From positions 1 to 33,540 of the forward strand of contig JALSIX010000007.1 in assembly GCA_026989655.1 (NCBI GenBank): a stretch of 33,540 nt of DNA, read 5' to 3'. Of the stretch, positions 23,502 to 30,465 are shown one piece after another (the stretch's first letter is position 1; every line of letters begins with the position of its first letter). The position numbers and the translations under genes are program-made. The stretch is from Caldilineaceae bacterium (GTDB taxonomy: Bacteria; Chloroflexota; Anaerolineae; Caldilineales; Caldilineaceae). The notes under the pieces were generated by a model. The model was not told where the DNA came from. It was given only the letters and a program-made list of their open reading frames with translations, and searched no databases.

Positions 23502-24971
23502 CTATGCCTCCGTCAACATCCGGACCAGATCCGGCCAACGGCTCACCCGAAAGTCCAGCCTGTCGTAGGCGGGGCTCACGGGCCGCCCTCGAGGGGGCAG
23601 GTAGATGGCCAGCCCATGGGCACGCATGTGGTCGGTGACCGGGTCCTGGAAGCGGCGGCCCTGGGCCACGTTGGCCACGATGGGCGAGAGCCCGGGGGTG
23701 GTCAGTTGGGCCAACACCCGGTCCACGGCCTCGGTCACCGCGTCCAGGGCCTGGGGCGAGCGGGCCTGGCCCCGCAGGGTCTGGAGGGCCCGCTGGGCCT
23801 GTTCGAAGAAGTCCTGCAGGTCGCGGTAGTCCGGGTCGCTGAAGGCCAGGGTGTAGGTGGCTGCCTGGAGGAGGGCGCGGCCCACCATGGGCTCGTCTCC
23901 GTGGGCGTCCACCGTGTCCACGAAGGCCCGGAGACGCTGGGCCAGGGGTTCCATCATGCCCAGGGCCAGCGCGGACTGGGTGATGGTCTGGCCCGACTCC
24001 GCGTAGCTGTATCCGTAGAGCTCCACCAGCAGCTGGGCCAGCTCCCGGGGAGTGCGGTCTGGGCGGTTGTTCAGTTCGTTGAGGATGAGGGTGTACTGCC
24101 AGCCGGGCATGGGTTCCACCTCTTCGCTGGCCACCAGGTAGTTGGCCGCCCGGCGGAGCTGATACGCGACCGAGGCCATGGCCATCAGGCAGGCGTCCAT
24201 GCCGATGATGTCCACCGGTTGGCCGGTGAGGGCCTCTGCCTCCCGGAAGGCCTGGGCCAGCTCCGCGTTGTCCAGGAAGTCCTTGCTGGTGTCGTCCGCA
24301 GCGATCCAGCGTCGCTGCACCTCGGGGGACGCGCTGCGGACCTCGTTCACCAGCCGGTGGACGGTGGCCCGGAAGAGCGCGGGGCGCCTCCCCCGGGCTC
24401 CCAGGCTCCGCACCCCGGCGTAGATGTCCTCCTCCTTCCAGCCCCCGCCGTGGTTCCAGAGGACCACCAGGTAGTGGTCCGCGGGGTAGTTCTGCTGGCC
24501 CCAGACGATGAAGTCCCGGAGGGTGTCCGGATCGCCGGTGTTGGTCTCCGGGATGGTGTGGACCGTGGGGGCCTCTCCTCTGCCCTGGATGACGATCCGG
24601 TAGCTGCGATCCTGTTCGCTCACCGTGTCGAACTGCACCAGGGCCTGGACCCGATCGGTGCTCCCCGCGGTGCGCATCTCGGTGATGTCCGTGTACCCGG
24701 CGCTGGTCATCTCCGCCAGGATCTGGGTCCATCCGCTCTCGGTGGGGAAGCGCAGGCCGTTGTCCCCGGCCATGTAGACCATCAGGGTCCAGCGTCGTCC
24801 ACGGACCTGGATCCCGTCGGAGGGCGGCTCCACCGGCCCTTCGTCCCGGGGAGGTTCCGGCGGAGCCGGGGACGACTCGTCCGGGGACGTCGGGGCCGGC
24901 TCCTGGGAAGGGCTTTCCCACAGGCGCAGGAGATCGTGGATGAGCCGGGACAGGCGGGCCAGTAGGGACAT
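23502..24971 (-). CDS. C11 (clostripain-like) cysteine peptidase
   Basis: A 489-residue caspase-clan peptidase. The domain starts with WTLMVYMAGDN (61-71); the dyad is His174 in VLWNHGGGW and Cys261 in IIGMDACLMAM. Such enzymes usually cut after Arg or Lys and are often self-activated. Residues 1-18 (MSLLARLSRLIHDLLRLW) form an amphipathic helix without a cleavage site, followed by a Pro/Glu/Ser-rich linker (20-53). It is thus not a classical secreted clostripain and may sit at the inner face of the membrane or bind a partner. It is the first gene of an operon with the CHAT protease. ATG 24971 is preferred; the frame is open further upstream, but a -10 box lies inside that stretch. Confidence 0.9.
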   Translation of the reverse strand: MSLLARLSRLIHDLLRLWESPSQEPAPTSPDESSPAPPEPPRDEGPVEPPSDGIQVRGRRWTLMVYMAGDNGLRFPTESGWTQILAEMTSAGYTDITEMRTAGSTDRVQALVQFDTVSEQDRSYRIVIQGRGEAPTVHTIPETNTGDPDTLRDFIVWGQQNYPADHYLVVLWNHGGGWKEEDIYAGVRSLGARGRRPALFRATVHRLVNEVRSASPEVQRRWIAADDTSKDFLDNAELAQAFREAEALTGQPVDIIGMDACLMAMASVAYQLRRAANYLVASEEVEPMPGWQYTLILNELNNRPDRTPRELAQLLVELYGYSYAESGQTITQSALALGMMEPLAQRLRAFVDTVDAHGDEPMVGRALLQAATYTLAFSDPDYRDLQDFFEQAQRALQTLRGQARSPQALDAVTEAVDRVLAQLTTPGLSPIVANVAQGRRFQDPVTDHMRAHGLAIYLPPRGRPVSPAYDRLDFRVSRWPDLVRMLTEA

Positions 24972-25056
24972 GACGCGGGCTCCCGAATGGAATCGGCCCG
25001 GTTCCGTGGACCGGTGGGCGGGTGAACGGGCCAGGGGGTGGATCCGGCACGCGTCC

Positions 25057-25086
25057 ATTGTACACCATCCAGGCAGGCCGGCGAAA
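25057..25086 (-). promoter_or_regulatory. Promoter of the C11-CHAT protease operon
   Basis: TTTCGC (25086-25081) and TACAAT (25062-25057) with an 18-base spacer on the minus strand. Predicted leader about 80 bases. The rest of the 296-bp gap to the tRNA holds only the divergent tRNA promoter and no recognisable gene. Confidence 0.45.
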
Positions 25087-25205
25087 CCGGTTCCCGGGGC
25101 CAGGAAGGCGAGCTCCTCCGTGTCCTCTCCGGCGGTGGGGGTGTGCATCCGCAGCGGCGCGCGGGCGGTGGCTCCACGTGTATTTCTATTTCAGCGCCAC
25201 CGAAT

Positions 25206-25234
25206 TTGACACCGCCTTCGGGATGGATTATACT
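25206..25234 (+). promoter_or_regulatory. Promoter of tRNA-Glu
   Basis: TTGACA (25206-25211), a 17-base spacer and TATACT (25229-25234): a near-consensus housekeeping promoter, the strongest in the window. Transcription should start near 25241, about 27 bp before the tRNA. Confidence 0.85.
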
Positions 25235-25267
25235 TTGCCCGCATGTGCTCTGTGCCTACTTGGACAT

Positions 25268-25340
25268 GGCGCATTCGTCTAGGGGCCTAGGATACCGCCC
25301 TCTCAAGGCGGAGACACGGGTTCAAATCCCGTATGCGCCA
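25268..25340 (+). tRNA. tRNA-Glu (anticodon CUC)
   Basis: A 73-nt tRNA. The acceptor stem GGCGCAT pairs with ATGCGCC, followed by discriminator A. The anticodon arm is CCGCC-CTCTCAA-GGCGG, giving anticodon CUC (reads GAG, glutamate). The T-arm is ACGGG-TTCAAAT-CCCGT. The 3' CCA is not encoded (ACCC follows), so it must be added by CCA-adding enzyme. Confidence 0.97.
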
Positions 25341-25345
25341 CCCAC

Positions 25346-25379
25346 CAGAGCCTCCGGAGCGATCGATCCGGAGGCTCTG
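25346..25379 (+). terminator. Terminator hairpin after tRNA-Glu
   Basis: CAGAGCCTCCGGA (25346-25358) pairs perfectly with 25367-25379 around an 8-base loop, starting five bases after the tRNA. Only TTT in CGCGTTTGG follows, so the T-run is weak. Confidence 0.7.
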
Positions 25380-25396
25380 CGCGTTTGGAGGGCCTG

Positions 25397-25405
25397 TGCT
25401 ATACT
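25397..25405 (+). promoter_or_regulatory. Extended -10 promoter of the M1 peptidase gene
   Basis: TGCTATACT, an extended -10 box identical to that of comEC, lies just after the tRNA terminator and about 80 bp before ATG 25486. No clear -35. Confidence 0.45.
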
Positions 25406-25485
25406 GCCAGGGCAACCGTCTCGGTGGAGGTGTCCGGGCCGCCTCCATCCGCCAACCGTCCCAGCCATCGGACCGTGCCGCCGCC

Positions 25486-27069
25486 ATGTCTGATCTGGAT
25501 CCCACCCGAACGGGCCGGCCCCATCCCCTCTCCCGGACGTCGCGCCCATGGGCCGGCATGTGTGGCCTCTCCGTGGGCCTGGCCTGGATGCTCTGGTTGC
25601 TCCTGGCCGGATGTGCCTGGAGCGAGCCACCGCCCACGCCCGATCCCGGGGAGCCTTTCCGTCCCGGCCTCCGTGCCCAGGATCGGTCCACGGCCCTGGC
25701 CTGGGAGACCTTTCCCCGCTACGATCTGGATATCCGCCTGGCCGACGACCGCAGACTGCTCACCGGGACGGGGCAGATCCGGGTGCCCAACCCGGGCCCC
25801 GATCCCTGGACCTCCCTGGTCTTTCGCCTCTATCCAAACCTGGACCACTATGGCGGGCTCCTCCAGGTGCAGAGCGTGGCCGTGGACGGCCATCCGGTGA
25901 ACTTCCTCTACCAGGCCGCGGACACGGCCATCCGGATCGAGCTCCCCCAGGTCCTCTTGCCCGGGGAACAGACCACGGTCCAGATCGGCTGGTCTCTGGC
26001 TATCCCGGAATGGGCCGACGACACGCCAGCCGCCTATCGCCTCTTCGGCATCAGCCAGGGCATGACCAGCCTGCCCCTGTTCTACCCCTCCCTGGCCGTG
26101 TACGCCTCGGCCGAGGCGGATCCGGCACGTCCCGGATGGTGGATGGACGTGGGCACCGTGCGTGGGGACGCGGCGTTCAACCGGGCCTCGCTGTTCGTGG
26201 TCACCGCCACCCTGCCCTCCCTCCAGGTCCCGGTGGCGAGCGGCCGGGAGCTGGCCCGGACCCCGGTGGACGGCTACCGCACCCGATACGTCTGGGCCAC
26301 CGGCCCCACCCGGGAGTTCCTGCTGCACCTGGGCAAGGACTTCCGCAGCCAGTCCGTGGAGGCCTACGGCACCCAGGTCACCAGCTACTGGCTGCCGGGC
26401 CAGGAGAGCGCGGGACGGGCCGCGCTCCAGTACGCGGCCGGAGCGCTCCGGGCGCTGAGCGACCGCTTTGGGCCCTATCCCTACTCGGAGCTCAGGGTGG
26501 CTGTGGCCCCCCTGAGCTTCCGGGGCATGGAGTATCCCCAGGTGTTGCTCCTGGGCACCCAGCTCTACGACACGGCCTTGGACGAGCTGGAGCTGCGGAC
26601 GGCCCACGAAGTGGCCCACCAGTGGTGGTACCTGCTGGTCCACAACGACCCGGTGAACCATCCCTGGATCGACGAGGGACTGGCCGAATACGCCAGCGGC
26701 ATCTACCTGGAGGTCGTCCACGGCCGCTCCGAGGCCGAGATGCTCCGGCGGCGCCGGTGGGAGGCCGTGGTGGAGCGGCTGGTGGCCGAGGGCGCGGACG
26801 CTCCCCTGGACCTGCCGGTGGACGAGTATGCCAGCGGAGCCCAGTACGAGGCCGTGGTCTACGGCAAGGGCGCCCTGTTCTACCACGCCATCCGCAGGGC
26901 CCTGGGGGAAGAGACCTTCTTTGCCTTTCTGCGGGAGTACGCGGAGACCTATCGCTACGCCATTGTGGAGCCGTCGGATCTCCTGGAGATGATGCGGAGG
27001 TACGATCCCGGGGCCGCGGATGCCCTCTGGCGGGAGTGGATCGGGGGGAGGGACGGCCCTATTCGGTGA
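25486..27069 (+). CDS. M1-family metallopeptidase-like lipoprotein
   Basis: A 527-residue zinc peptidase of the gluzincin clan. The zinc site is complete: HEVAH (374-378), then 18 residues, then Glu397 in WIDEGLAEY. Tyr459 in VVYGKGALFY fits the transition-state Tyr. The aminopeptidase exopeptidase motif GxMEN is altered to RGMEYP (346-351), as in many distant M1 members, so free N-terminus specificity is not assured. The N-terminus carries a TM segment ending in a lipobox, WLLLAGC (Cys43), so the mature enzyme is probably lipid-anchored outside the membrane; a long basic stretch precedes it. The 3' end overlaps the convergent tadG-like gene by 11 bp. Confidence 0.88.
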   Translation: MSDLDPTRTGRPHPLSRTSRPWAGMCGLSVGLAWMLWLLLAGCAWSEPPPTPDPGEPFRPGLRAQDRSTALAWETFPRYDLDIRLADDRRLLTGTGQIRVPNPGPDPWTSLVFRLYPNLDHYGGLLQVQSVAVDGHPVNFLYQAADTAIRIELPQVLLPGEQTTVQIGWSLAIPEWADDTPAAYRLFGISQGMTSLPLFYPSLAVYASAEADPARPGWWMDVGTVRGDAAFNRASLFVVTATLPSLQVPVASGRELARTPVDGYRTRYVWATGPTREFLLHLGKDFRSQSVEAYGTQVTSYWLPGQESAGRAALQYAAGALRALSDRFGPYPYSELRVAVAPLSFRGMEYPQVLLLGTQLYDTALDELELRTAHEVAHQWWYLLVHNDPVNHPWIDEGLAEYASGIYLEVVHGRSEAEMLRRRRWEAVVERLVAEGADAPLDLPVDEYASGAQYEAVVYGKGALFYHAIRRALGEETFFAFLREYAETYRYAIVEPSDLLEMMRRYDPGAADALWREWIGGRDGPIR

Positions 27070-27952
27070 AGCCGATGGCCACGGCGCTGCCCAGCAGCAG
27101 GGGGCCGGGGGTTCCGCCCAGCTTGATGTACTCCTGGAAGATCCCGCGGATCTCGCTGTTGCTGCCCAGGGAGTAGACGCCCGTGATGCGGAAGCGGGCG
27201 AATCCGGCCACCCGATATTGGAGGTTCGCACCGCTGCCCACCACCTCCCCGGGGTCGTAGAGGATCACCGTCACGTCCTCGCCGATCCAGGCCTCCAGGT
27301 TGCTCCGGACCGCGCCGAAGGAGACCCCTGGATGGCCGGCCACATAGTCCCCGATGCTGACCACGTCGCTCTCCTCCGGGTGGTCGATGTTGTAGCGCAG
27401 CACAGGGGTGCTGGGGGTCTGCCCCTCCCAGCGGATCCAGCCGAAGTTCCCAGGCCCCCCGCTTCCATCCCAGAGGACCACGGTGGTCCCCAACTGCCAT
27501 AGGTCCCTCTCCACCACGAAGGGCATCAGCCCCCCCGAGCTCATCAGCTCGCCGACCATGGCCTTGGCCTCGGCACCGACCGGAATGGTCGCCAGGCCCA
27601 CGCTCCCGCTGAAGAAGGTGGGGGCGTCCTGCCGGGCCACCACATGGACCTCGGCCCCGTCCACTACCAGCATGGTGGAGTTCCCGGGGTCCGCGCCGTT
27701 CTGGGCCAGGACCTGGGCCACCCGTGCCAGGGCCGCGGCCTCATCGTTCCCCAGGGCCAGCTCGTAGGCCCCGGCCAGGGCCGCCGCGTCCGCGGCCACC
27801 TGCATCTGCCGTTGCCGGGCCATGGCATTCCCCAGATCGATGACCACCCCCAGCATCAGCACGAACACGGGCATCAACAGGGCCAGGAGGACCAGCGACT
27901 GGCCCTCCGTGTTCCGCCGCTCCTCGGATCTTCTGCGCACATCTGTCTCCAT
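27059..27952 (-). CDS. tadG: TadG-like pilus assembly protein
   Basis: A 297-residue protein with the TadE/G N-terminus: a polar start, GQSLVLLALLMPVFVLMLGVV as a single TM helix (about 18-40), then DLGNAMARQRQMQVAADAAALAGA, the usual TadG signature. The rest is extracytoplasmic and beta-rich, without the von Willebrand domain of long TadG proteins. Tad minor pseudopilins help assemble Flp pili in the envelope. It follows the TadE-like gene by 38 bp in an operon divergent from the flp genes. No strong SD precedes ATG 27952. Confidence 0.85.
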   Translation of the reverse strand: METDVRRRSEERRNTEGQSLVLLALLMPVFVLMLGVVIDLGNAMARQRQMQVAADAAALAGAYELALGNDEAAALARVAQVLAQNGADPGNSTMLVVDGAEVHVVARQDAPTFFSGSVGLATIPVGAEAKAMVGELMSSGGLMPFVVERDLWQLGTTVVLWDGSGGPGNFGWIRWEGQTPSTPVLRYNIDHPEESDVVSIGDYVAGHPGVSFGAVRSNLEAWIGEDVTVILYDPGEVVGSGANLQYRVAGFARFRITGVYSLGSNSEIRGIFQEYIKLGGTPGPLLLGSAVAIGFTE

Positions 27953-27990
27953 GGCTCGCGTTCAAAGGGTTCGTGTTCAACGCTTCGGGC

Positions 27991-28428
27991 TCACTCCGTG
28001 GGGACCATCATGACCGCGGCGGCCTGGGTGGAGACGGTCACATCCACCAGTGTCAGGGGCAACAGCAGCGGCAGGGTGTAGCTCGCCTCCACCACCACCG
28101 TGGGGCGGGGCGGCGTCCCGGACGGCTCCACCTGGATGTTGACCTGGGCGCTCTCGTCGGCGAGCCCACCTCGGCCCAGCTCGTCCTGGAAGATGGCCGC
28201 CGCGAGGCTCAGCCCGTTGGGGGTGCTGGCCGCGACGAAGGCCGCCTCCCGGGCCGCCTGGACCAGGACCGTGTACGCGTGCAGGGCTCGGCCCAGGTCC
28301 AGGACGCCGATGATCAGGTAGAGCATGAGGACCATGGCGATCATCAGCTCCACCAGGCTCTGGCCCTGCTCCTCGGAGGCCGGAGCCCTGTCGGGCAGGG
28401 CATTGGGTTGGGTCTGCCGTTCCACCAT
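27991..28428 (-). CDS. tadE: TadE-like minor pseudopilin
   Basis: A 145-residue protein. Residues 19-45 hold EEQGQSLVELMIAMVLMLYL, a class III prepilin-like motif (Gly followed by Gln-Ser-Leu-Val-Glu and a hydrophobic helix), then LDLGRALHAYTVLVQAAREAA, typical of TadE. The remaining part is a small extracytoplasmic domain. It is probably cut after Gly22 by the A24 peptidase encoded at 31716. ATG 28428 is chosen as the last start before the motif; upstream SD is weak. First gene of the tadE-tadG operon. Confidence 0.85.
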   Translation of the reverse strand: MVERQTQPNALPDRAPASEEQGQSLVELMIAMVLMLYLIIGVLDLGRALHAYTVLVQAAREAAFVAASTPNGLSLAAAIFQDELGRGGLADESAQVNIQVEPSGTPPRPTVVVEASYTLPLLLPLTLVDVTVSTQAAAVMMVPTE

Positions 28429-28627
28429 GGACGCTTGCTCCCCCGCTCCGGTCTGGCGCCTTCTGCTCCCCGGCCCTGGGCCGGTGGCCTTTCCGGGCCG
28501 GGCGGTCACTGCCCCAGAGTTGTTGTCCTCTGCGGCGTTTCTTCCTCTACGATCTTCTACGATCTTCTCCGCTCCGGCGTTTTCCGCCGCAGAGCTTCTC
28601 CTCGGCGGCTATGGGATCTCTGCGGTT

Positions 28628-28633
28628 ATTGTA
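28628..28633 (-). promoter_or_regulatory. -10 box for the tadE-tadG operon
   Basis: TACAAT on the minus strand, same hexamer as before mutS, the C11 gene and the isoprenyl synthase gene. The -35 region is poor; the leader would be about 190 bases. Confidence 0.35.
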
Positions 28634-28734
28634 ATGGCCTTTACCGAAGATCGATCTCCGCCGAGGGTACCAGCTGATACATCTGGGCATGGTCCTGGCG
28701 TCCCATTGCGCGGATTGTGTACATGGATAATCTG

Positions 28735-28762
28735 AAGGTGCGTGGACGATACGACACACCTT
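28735..28762 (+). promoter_or_regulatory. Inverted repeat in the pilin upstream region
   Basis: AAGGTGCGT (28735-28743) and ACACACCTT (28754-28762) pair at 8 of 9 positions with a 10-base spacer. It could be an operator or a leader stem-loop preceding the SD at 28774. Confidence 0.35.
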
Positions 28763-28773
28763 GGAGGCGCACG

Positions 28774-28793
28774 AAAGGAGGCTGGCCATGTGA
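28774..28793 (+). promoter_or_regulatory. Strong SD followed by ATGTGA start-stop pair
   Basis: AAAGGAGG lies six bases before ATGTGA, a start codon followed at once by a stop. The overlapping GTG (28790) is in frame with the first flp pilin and would add 48 residues. It is either a leader start-stop element affecting pilin expression, an alternative start, or a remnant. Confidence 0.35.
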
Positions 28794-28862
28794 CTGCGAA
28801 CCCGTGTGGGTGTGTTCCGTTCGGGATCCCCATCCAGGGCGTTCCTGGACATCCGGCAATCC

Positions 28863-28891
28863 TTGACATCTCGGCGAAACATCTATGTACG
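28863..28891 (+). promoter_or_regulatory. Candidate promoter of the flp pilin genes
   Basis: TTGACA at 28863-28868 is a perfect -35; 17 bases later stands TGTACG, a poor -10 (TATGTA, two bases earlier, is an alternative). If used, the leader is about 35-40 bases. Confidence 0.35.
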
Positions 28892-28933
28892 CGTTCCTTC
28901 GGGGACGCACCAATCCGTACTGGAGGTCGGAAC

Positions 28934-29134
28934 ATGAACCAGTGGATGCTGTACTACCTCAAGCTGCGCAACGGTCTCTCGTTGCCGGGCCTGGAGGACG
29001 AAGAGGGCCAGAGCCTGGCCGAGTACGGCCTGATCCTGGCCCTGGTGGCGGTGGTGGCCATCGCGGCGGTGACCACTCTGGGCTCCACCATCAGCGACTA
29101 TCTGAACCAGGTGGCCGCCGGTTTCGGCAGCTAG
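28934..29134 (+). CDS. flp: Flp-type pilin 1
   Basis: A 66-residue Flp/class IVb prepilin. A leader of about 25 residues ends in EDEEG, and processing is expected before QSLAEYGLILALVAVVAIAA, which has the conserved Glu at +5 and Tyr at +6 and a long hydrophobic helix. The mature pilin is about 41 residues and forms the Tad pilus shaft. GGAGG lies eight bases before ATG 28934. An in-frame GTG at 28790 with a stronger SD could give a 114-residue form, but the extra sequence looks non-coding. Confidence 0.9.
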   Translation: MNQWMLYYLKLRNGLSLPGLEDEEGQSLAEYGLILALVAVVAIAAVTTLGSTISDYLNQVAAGFGS

Positions 29135-29203
29135 AGGCCGGGGCCCTGTGGCCCGCGCTGCGGACTCCGCTGGCCAGGCCCCAGCAGGTCAAGGAGCGAA
29201 CGC

Positions 29204-29407
29204 ATGGCATCTCTGGAAAAAATGCGGCATCGCCGGCCGTTCTCCCGGCTCCGTGGCTGGCTGCGCCAGGAGCAAGGCCAAGGGTTGGTGGAGTATGGCC
29301 TCCTCATGATGCTCATCGTGATCGCGGCCATTGCCAGCGTCACCCTGCTGGGCAGCACCATCTACGAGGCCTTCTGGGAGACGGGCCTGGCCAACCTGGG
29401 GTCCTGA
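29204..29407 (+). CDS. flp: Flp-type pilin 2
   Basis: A 67-residue second Flp prepilin with the same layout: basic leader (MASLEKMRHRRPFSRLRGWL), then EQGQ, cleavage before GLVEYGLLMMLIVIAAIASV or one residue earlier, and LLGSTIYEAF. Its mature part is close in type to pilin 1 (both have LGSTI after the helix), so a gene duplication is likely. AAGGAGCG lies before the ATG. It follows pilin 1 by 69 bp and is followed by an intrinsic terminator, so both pilins may be made in excess over the assembly proteins. Confidence 0.9.
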   Translation: MASLEKMRHRRPFSRLRGWLRQEQGQGLVEYGLLMMLIVIAAIASVTLLGSTIYEAFWETGLANLGS

Positions 29408-29463
29408 CGGCGCTCCAGCGCTCGCCATCCATCCTTCGGCGAAGGAAACGACCCTTACCGGAA

Positions 29464-29499
29464 CGAACTGGACCGAATCGACCGAACTGGACCGAATCG
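29464..29499 (+). repeat. Tandem 19-bp-period repeat after the pilin genes
   Basis: CGAACTGGACCGAATCG occurs at 29464-29480 and 29483-29499. It lies in the untranslated gap just before the terminator. Function unknown. Confidence 0.6.
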
Positions 29500-29503
29500 T
29501 GAG

Positions 29504-29536
29504 GAGAGGGAGGGTGGAAAGCCCTCCCTCTCTTTT
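29504..29536 (+). terminator. Intrinsic terminator between flp genes and cpaB
   Basis: GAGAGGGAGGG (29504-29514) and CCCTCCCTCTC (29522-29532) form a perfect 11-bp stem with a 7-base loop, followed by TTTT. It should stop most pilin transcripts; read-through or another start would supply cpaB and the later genes. Confidence 0.8.
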
Positions 29537-29557
29537 GCCCTGCAGGAGAGGGAGACC

Positions 29558-30337
29558 ATGAAGGAACGACGCGGTTGGCTCTGGATCAGTGCCGGGGTGC
29601 TGTTGGCCATTCTGGCGGGTCTCCTGACCTTCCAGCTCACCAGCCAGCTCCAGGTCTCGGCCCAGACGCGGGAGGAGCGGGACGTGCCCACCACCCCGGT
29701 GGTCGTGGCCGCGGTGGACATCCCCGCCTTCGCCCAGATCGACAACACCCAGGTGACCCTCCAGGAGATCCCGGTCCACCTGGCGCCCAAGGACGCTCTG
29801 GACAGCGTGGAGGACGCGGTGGATCGGCTCAGCCTGGCCCCGGTCTCCGCGGGCGAGATCCTGGTGAAGGCCCGTCTGGCGGATCCCACCGACGACGACG
29901 CGCCCATCCCCTACACCATGGCGGAGGACCGGGTGCTCATGGCGGTGCCGGCCACCAGCCTCATGGGGCGGCTGGACATGCTCTCGGTGGGCGACCGGAT
30001 CGACCTGGCCTACAGCCAGGAACTCTCCCGAAACCCGGGGACGGAGCCCACGGTGACCACCTTCCTCACCCTCCAGAACCTGGAGGTCAAGGGCGTTCTC
30101 TACCGGGCCAAGGCCCAGGGAGGTGTGAAGAAGGAGCCCGAGGCCCTGCTGGTCGCGGTGTCCCCCCAGGAGGCCCTCATCGTCAAATACCTGATCGACC
30201 GAGGCGCTCCCATGGACATCCTCGTCCGCGCGCCGAGCAACACGGCCCTGGTGGAGGTCACCCCCGTGGACGAGCAGTTCCTGATCGACTACTTCCAGCT
30301 GGATATCCCCGCCGATCTGACCAGATCTCGTCCCTAA
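29558..30337 (+). CDS. cpaB: CpaB/RcpC-like Tad pilus assembly protein
   Basis: A 259-residue protein with one N-terminal TM helix (about 7-28) and an extracytoplasmic SAF-type domain starting VVVAAVDIPAFAQIDNTQVT and ending its first half in SAGEILVKARL. Later, GRLDMLSVGDRIDLAY matches the RcpC/CpaB C-terminal part. CpaB proteins guide assembly of the Flp pilus in the cell envelope. GGAGAGGGAGA precedes ATG 29558. It is the first gene after the pilin terminator, in line with cpaE. Confidence 0.9.
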   Translation: MKERRGWLWISAGVLLAILAGLLTFQLTSQLQVSAQTREERDVPTTPVVVAAVDIPAFAQIDNTQVTLQEIPVHLAPKDALDSVEDAVDRLSLAPVSAGEILVKARLADPTDDDAPIPYTMAEDRVLMAVPATSLMGRLDMLSVGDRIDLAYSQELSRNPGTEPTVTTFLTLQNLEVKGVLYRAKAQGGVKKEPEALLVAVSPQEALIVKYLIDRGAPMDILVRAPSNTALVEVTPVDEQFLIDYFQLDIPADLTRSRP

Positions 30338-30438
30338 AGGCGGCTCCCCGTCCGGCCGATACCCAGATCGGACAGCCAGCGGTTCCTGTCGTCTGGGGAC
30401 AGCCGGCCGGACACCTGGGCGCGACCCGACATCTTTTT

Positions 30439-30462
30439 TGTATCGAATTTTCTGTATCGAAT
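30439..30462 (+). promoter_or_regulatory. Direct repeat TGTATCGAAT just before cpaE
   Basis: TGTATCGAAT occurs at 30439-30448 and 30453-30462 (14-bp period) in an AT-rich patch ending three bases before the cpaE ATG. There is no SD here. It may be an operator, a leaderless promoter, or both. Confidence 0.4.
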
Positions 30463-30465
30463 CCC

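Larger units (their letters stand above)
28429..28933. other. Divergent regulatory region between tadE and flp genes
   Basis: About 500 bp, less GC-rich than the genes, with no convincing gene of its own. Seen in it: the tandem 10-bp repeat TCTACGATCT at 28546-28565, a TACAAT box on the minus strand (28633-28628) for tadE, an inverted repeat at 28735-28762, an isolated strong SD with a start-stop pair at 28774-28793, and TTGACA at 28863 on the plus strand for the pilins. Confidence 0.7.

Noticed and set aside
21448-24971. Bacterial gasdermin or CRISPR partner for the CHAT/C11 pair
   Set aside because: No small membrane-pore protein, Cas gene or repeat array is present between mutS and the tRNA or elsewhere in the window.
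25268-25379. Integration site of a mobile element at tRNA-Glu
   Set aside because: No integrase and no direct copy of the tRNA 3' end were seen within the window; the hairpin right after the tRNA is a terminator.
28934-29134. A 130-residue or 114-residue pilin from upstream starts
   Set aside because: The added residues (GTG at 28790 or earlier) have no prepilin features and would bury the type III leader; ATG 28934 with GGAGG gives the normal Flp length.
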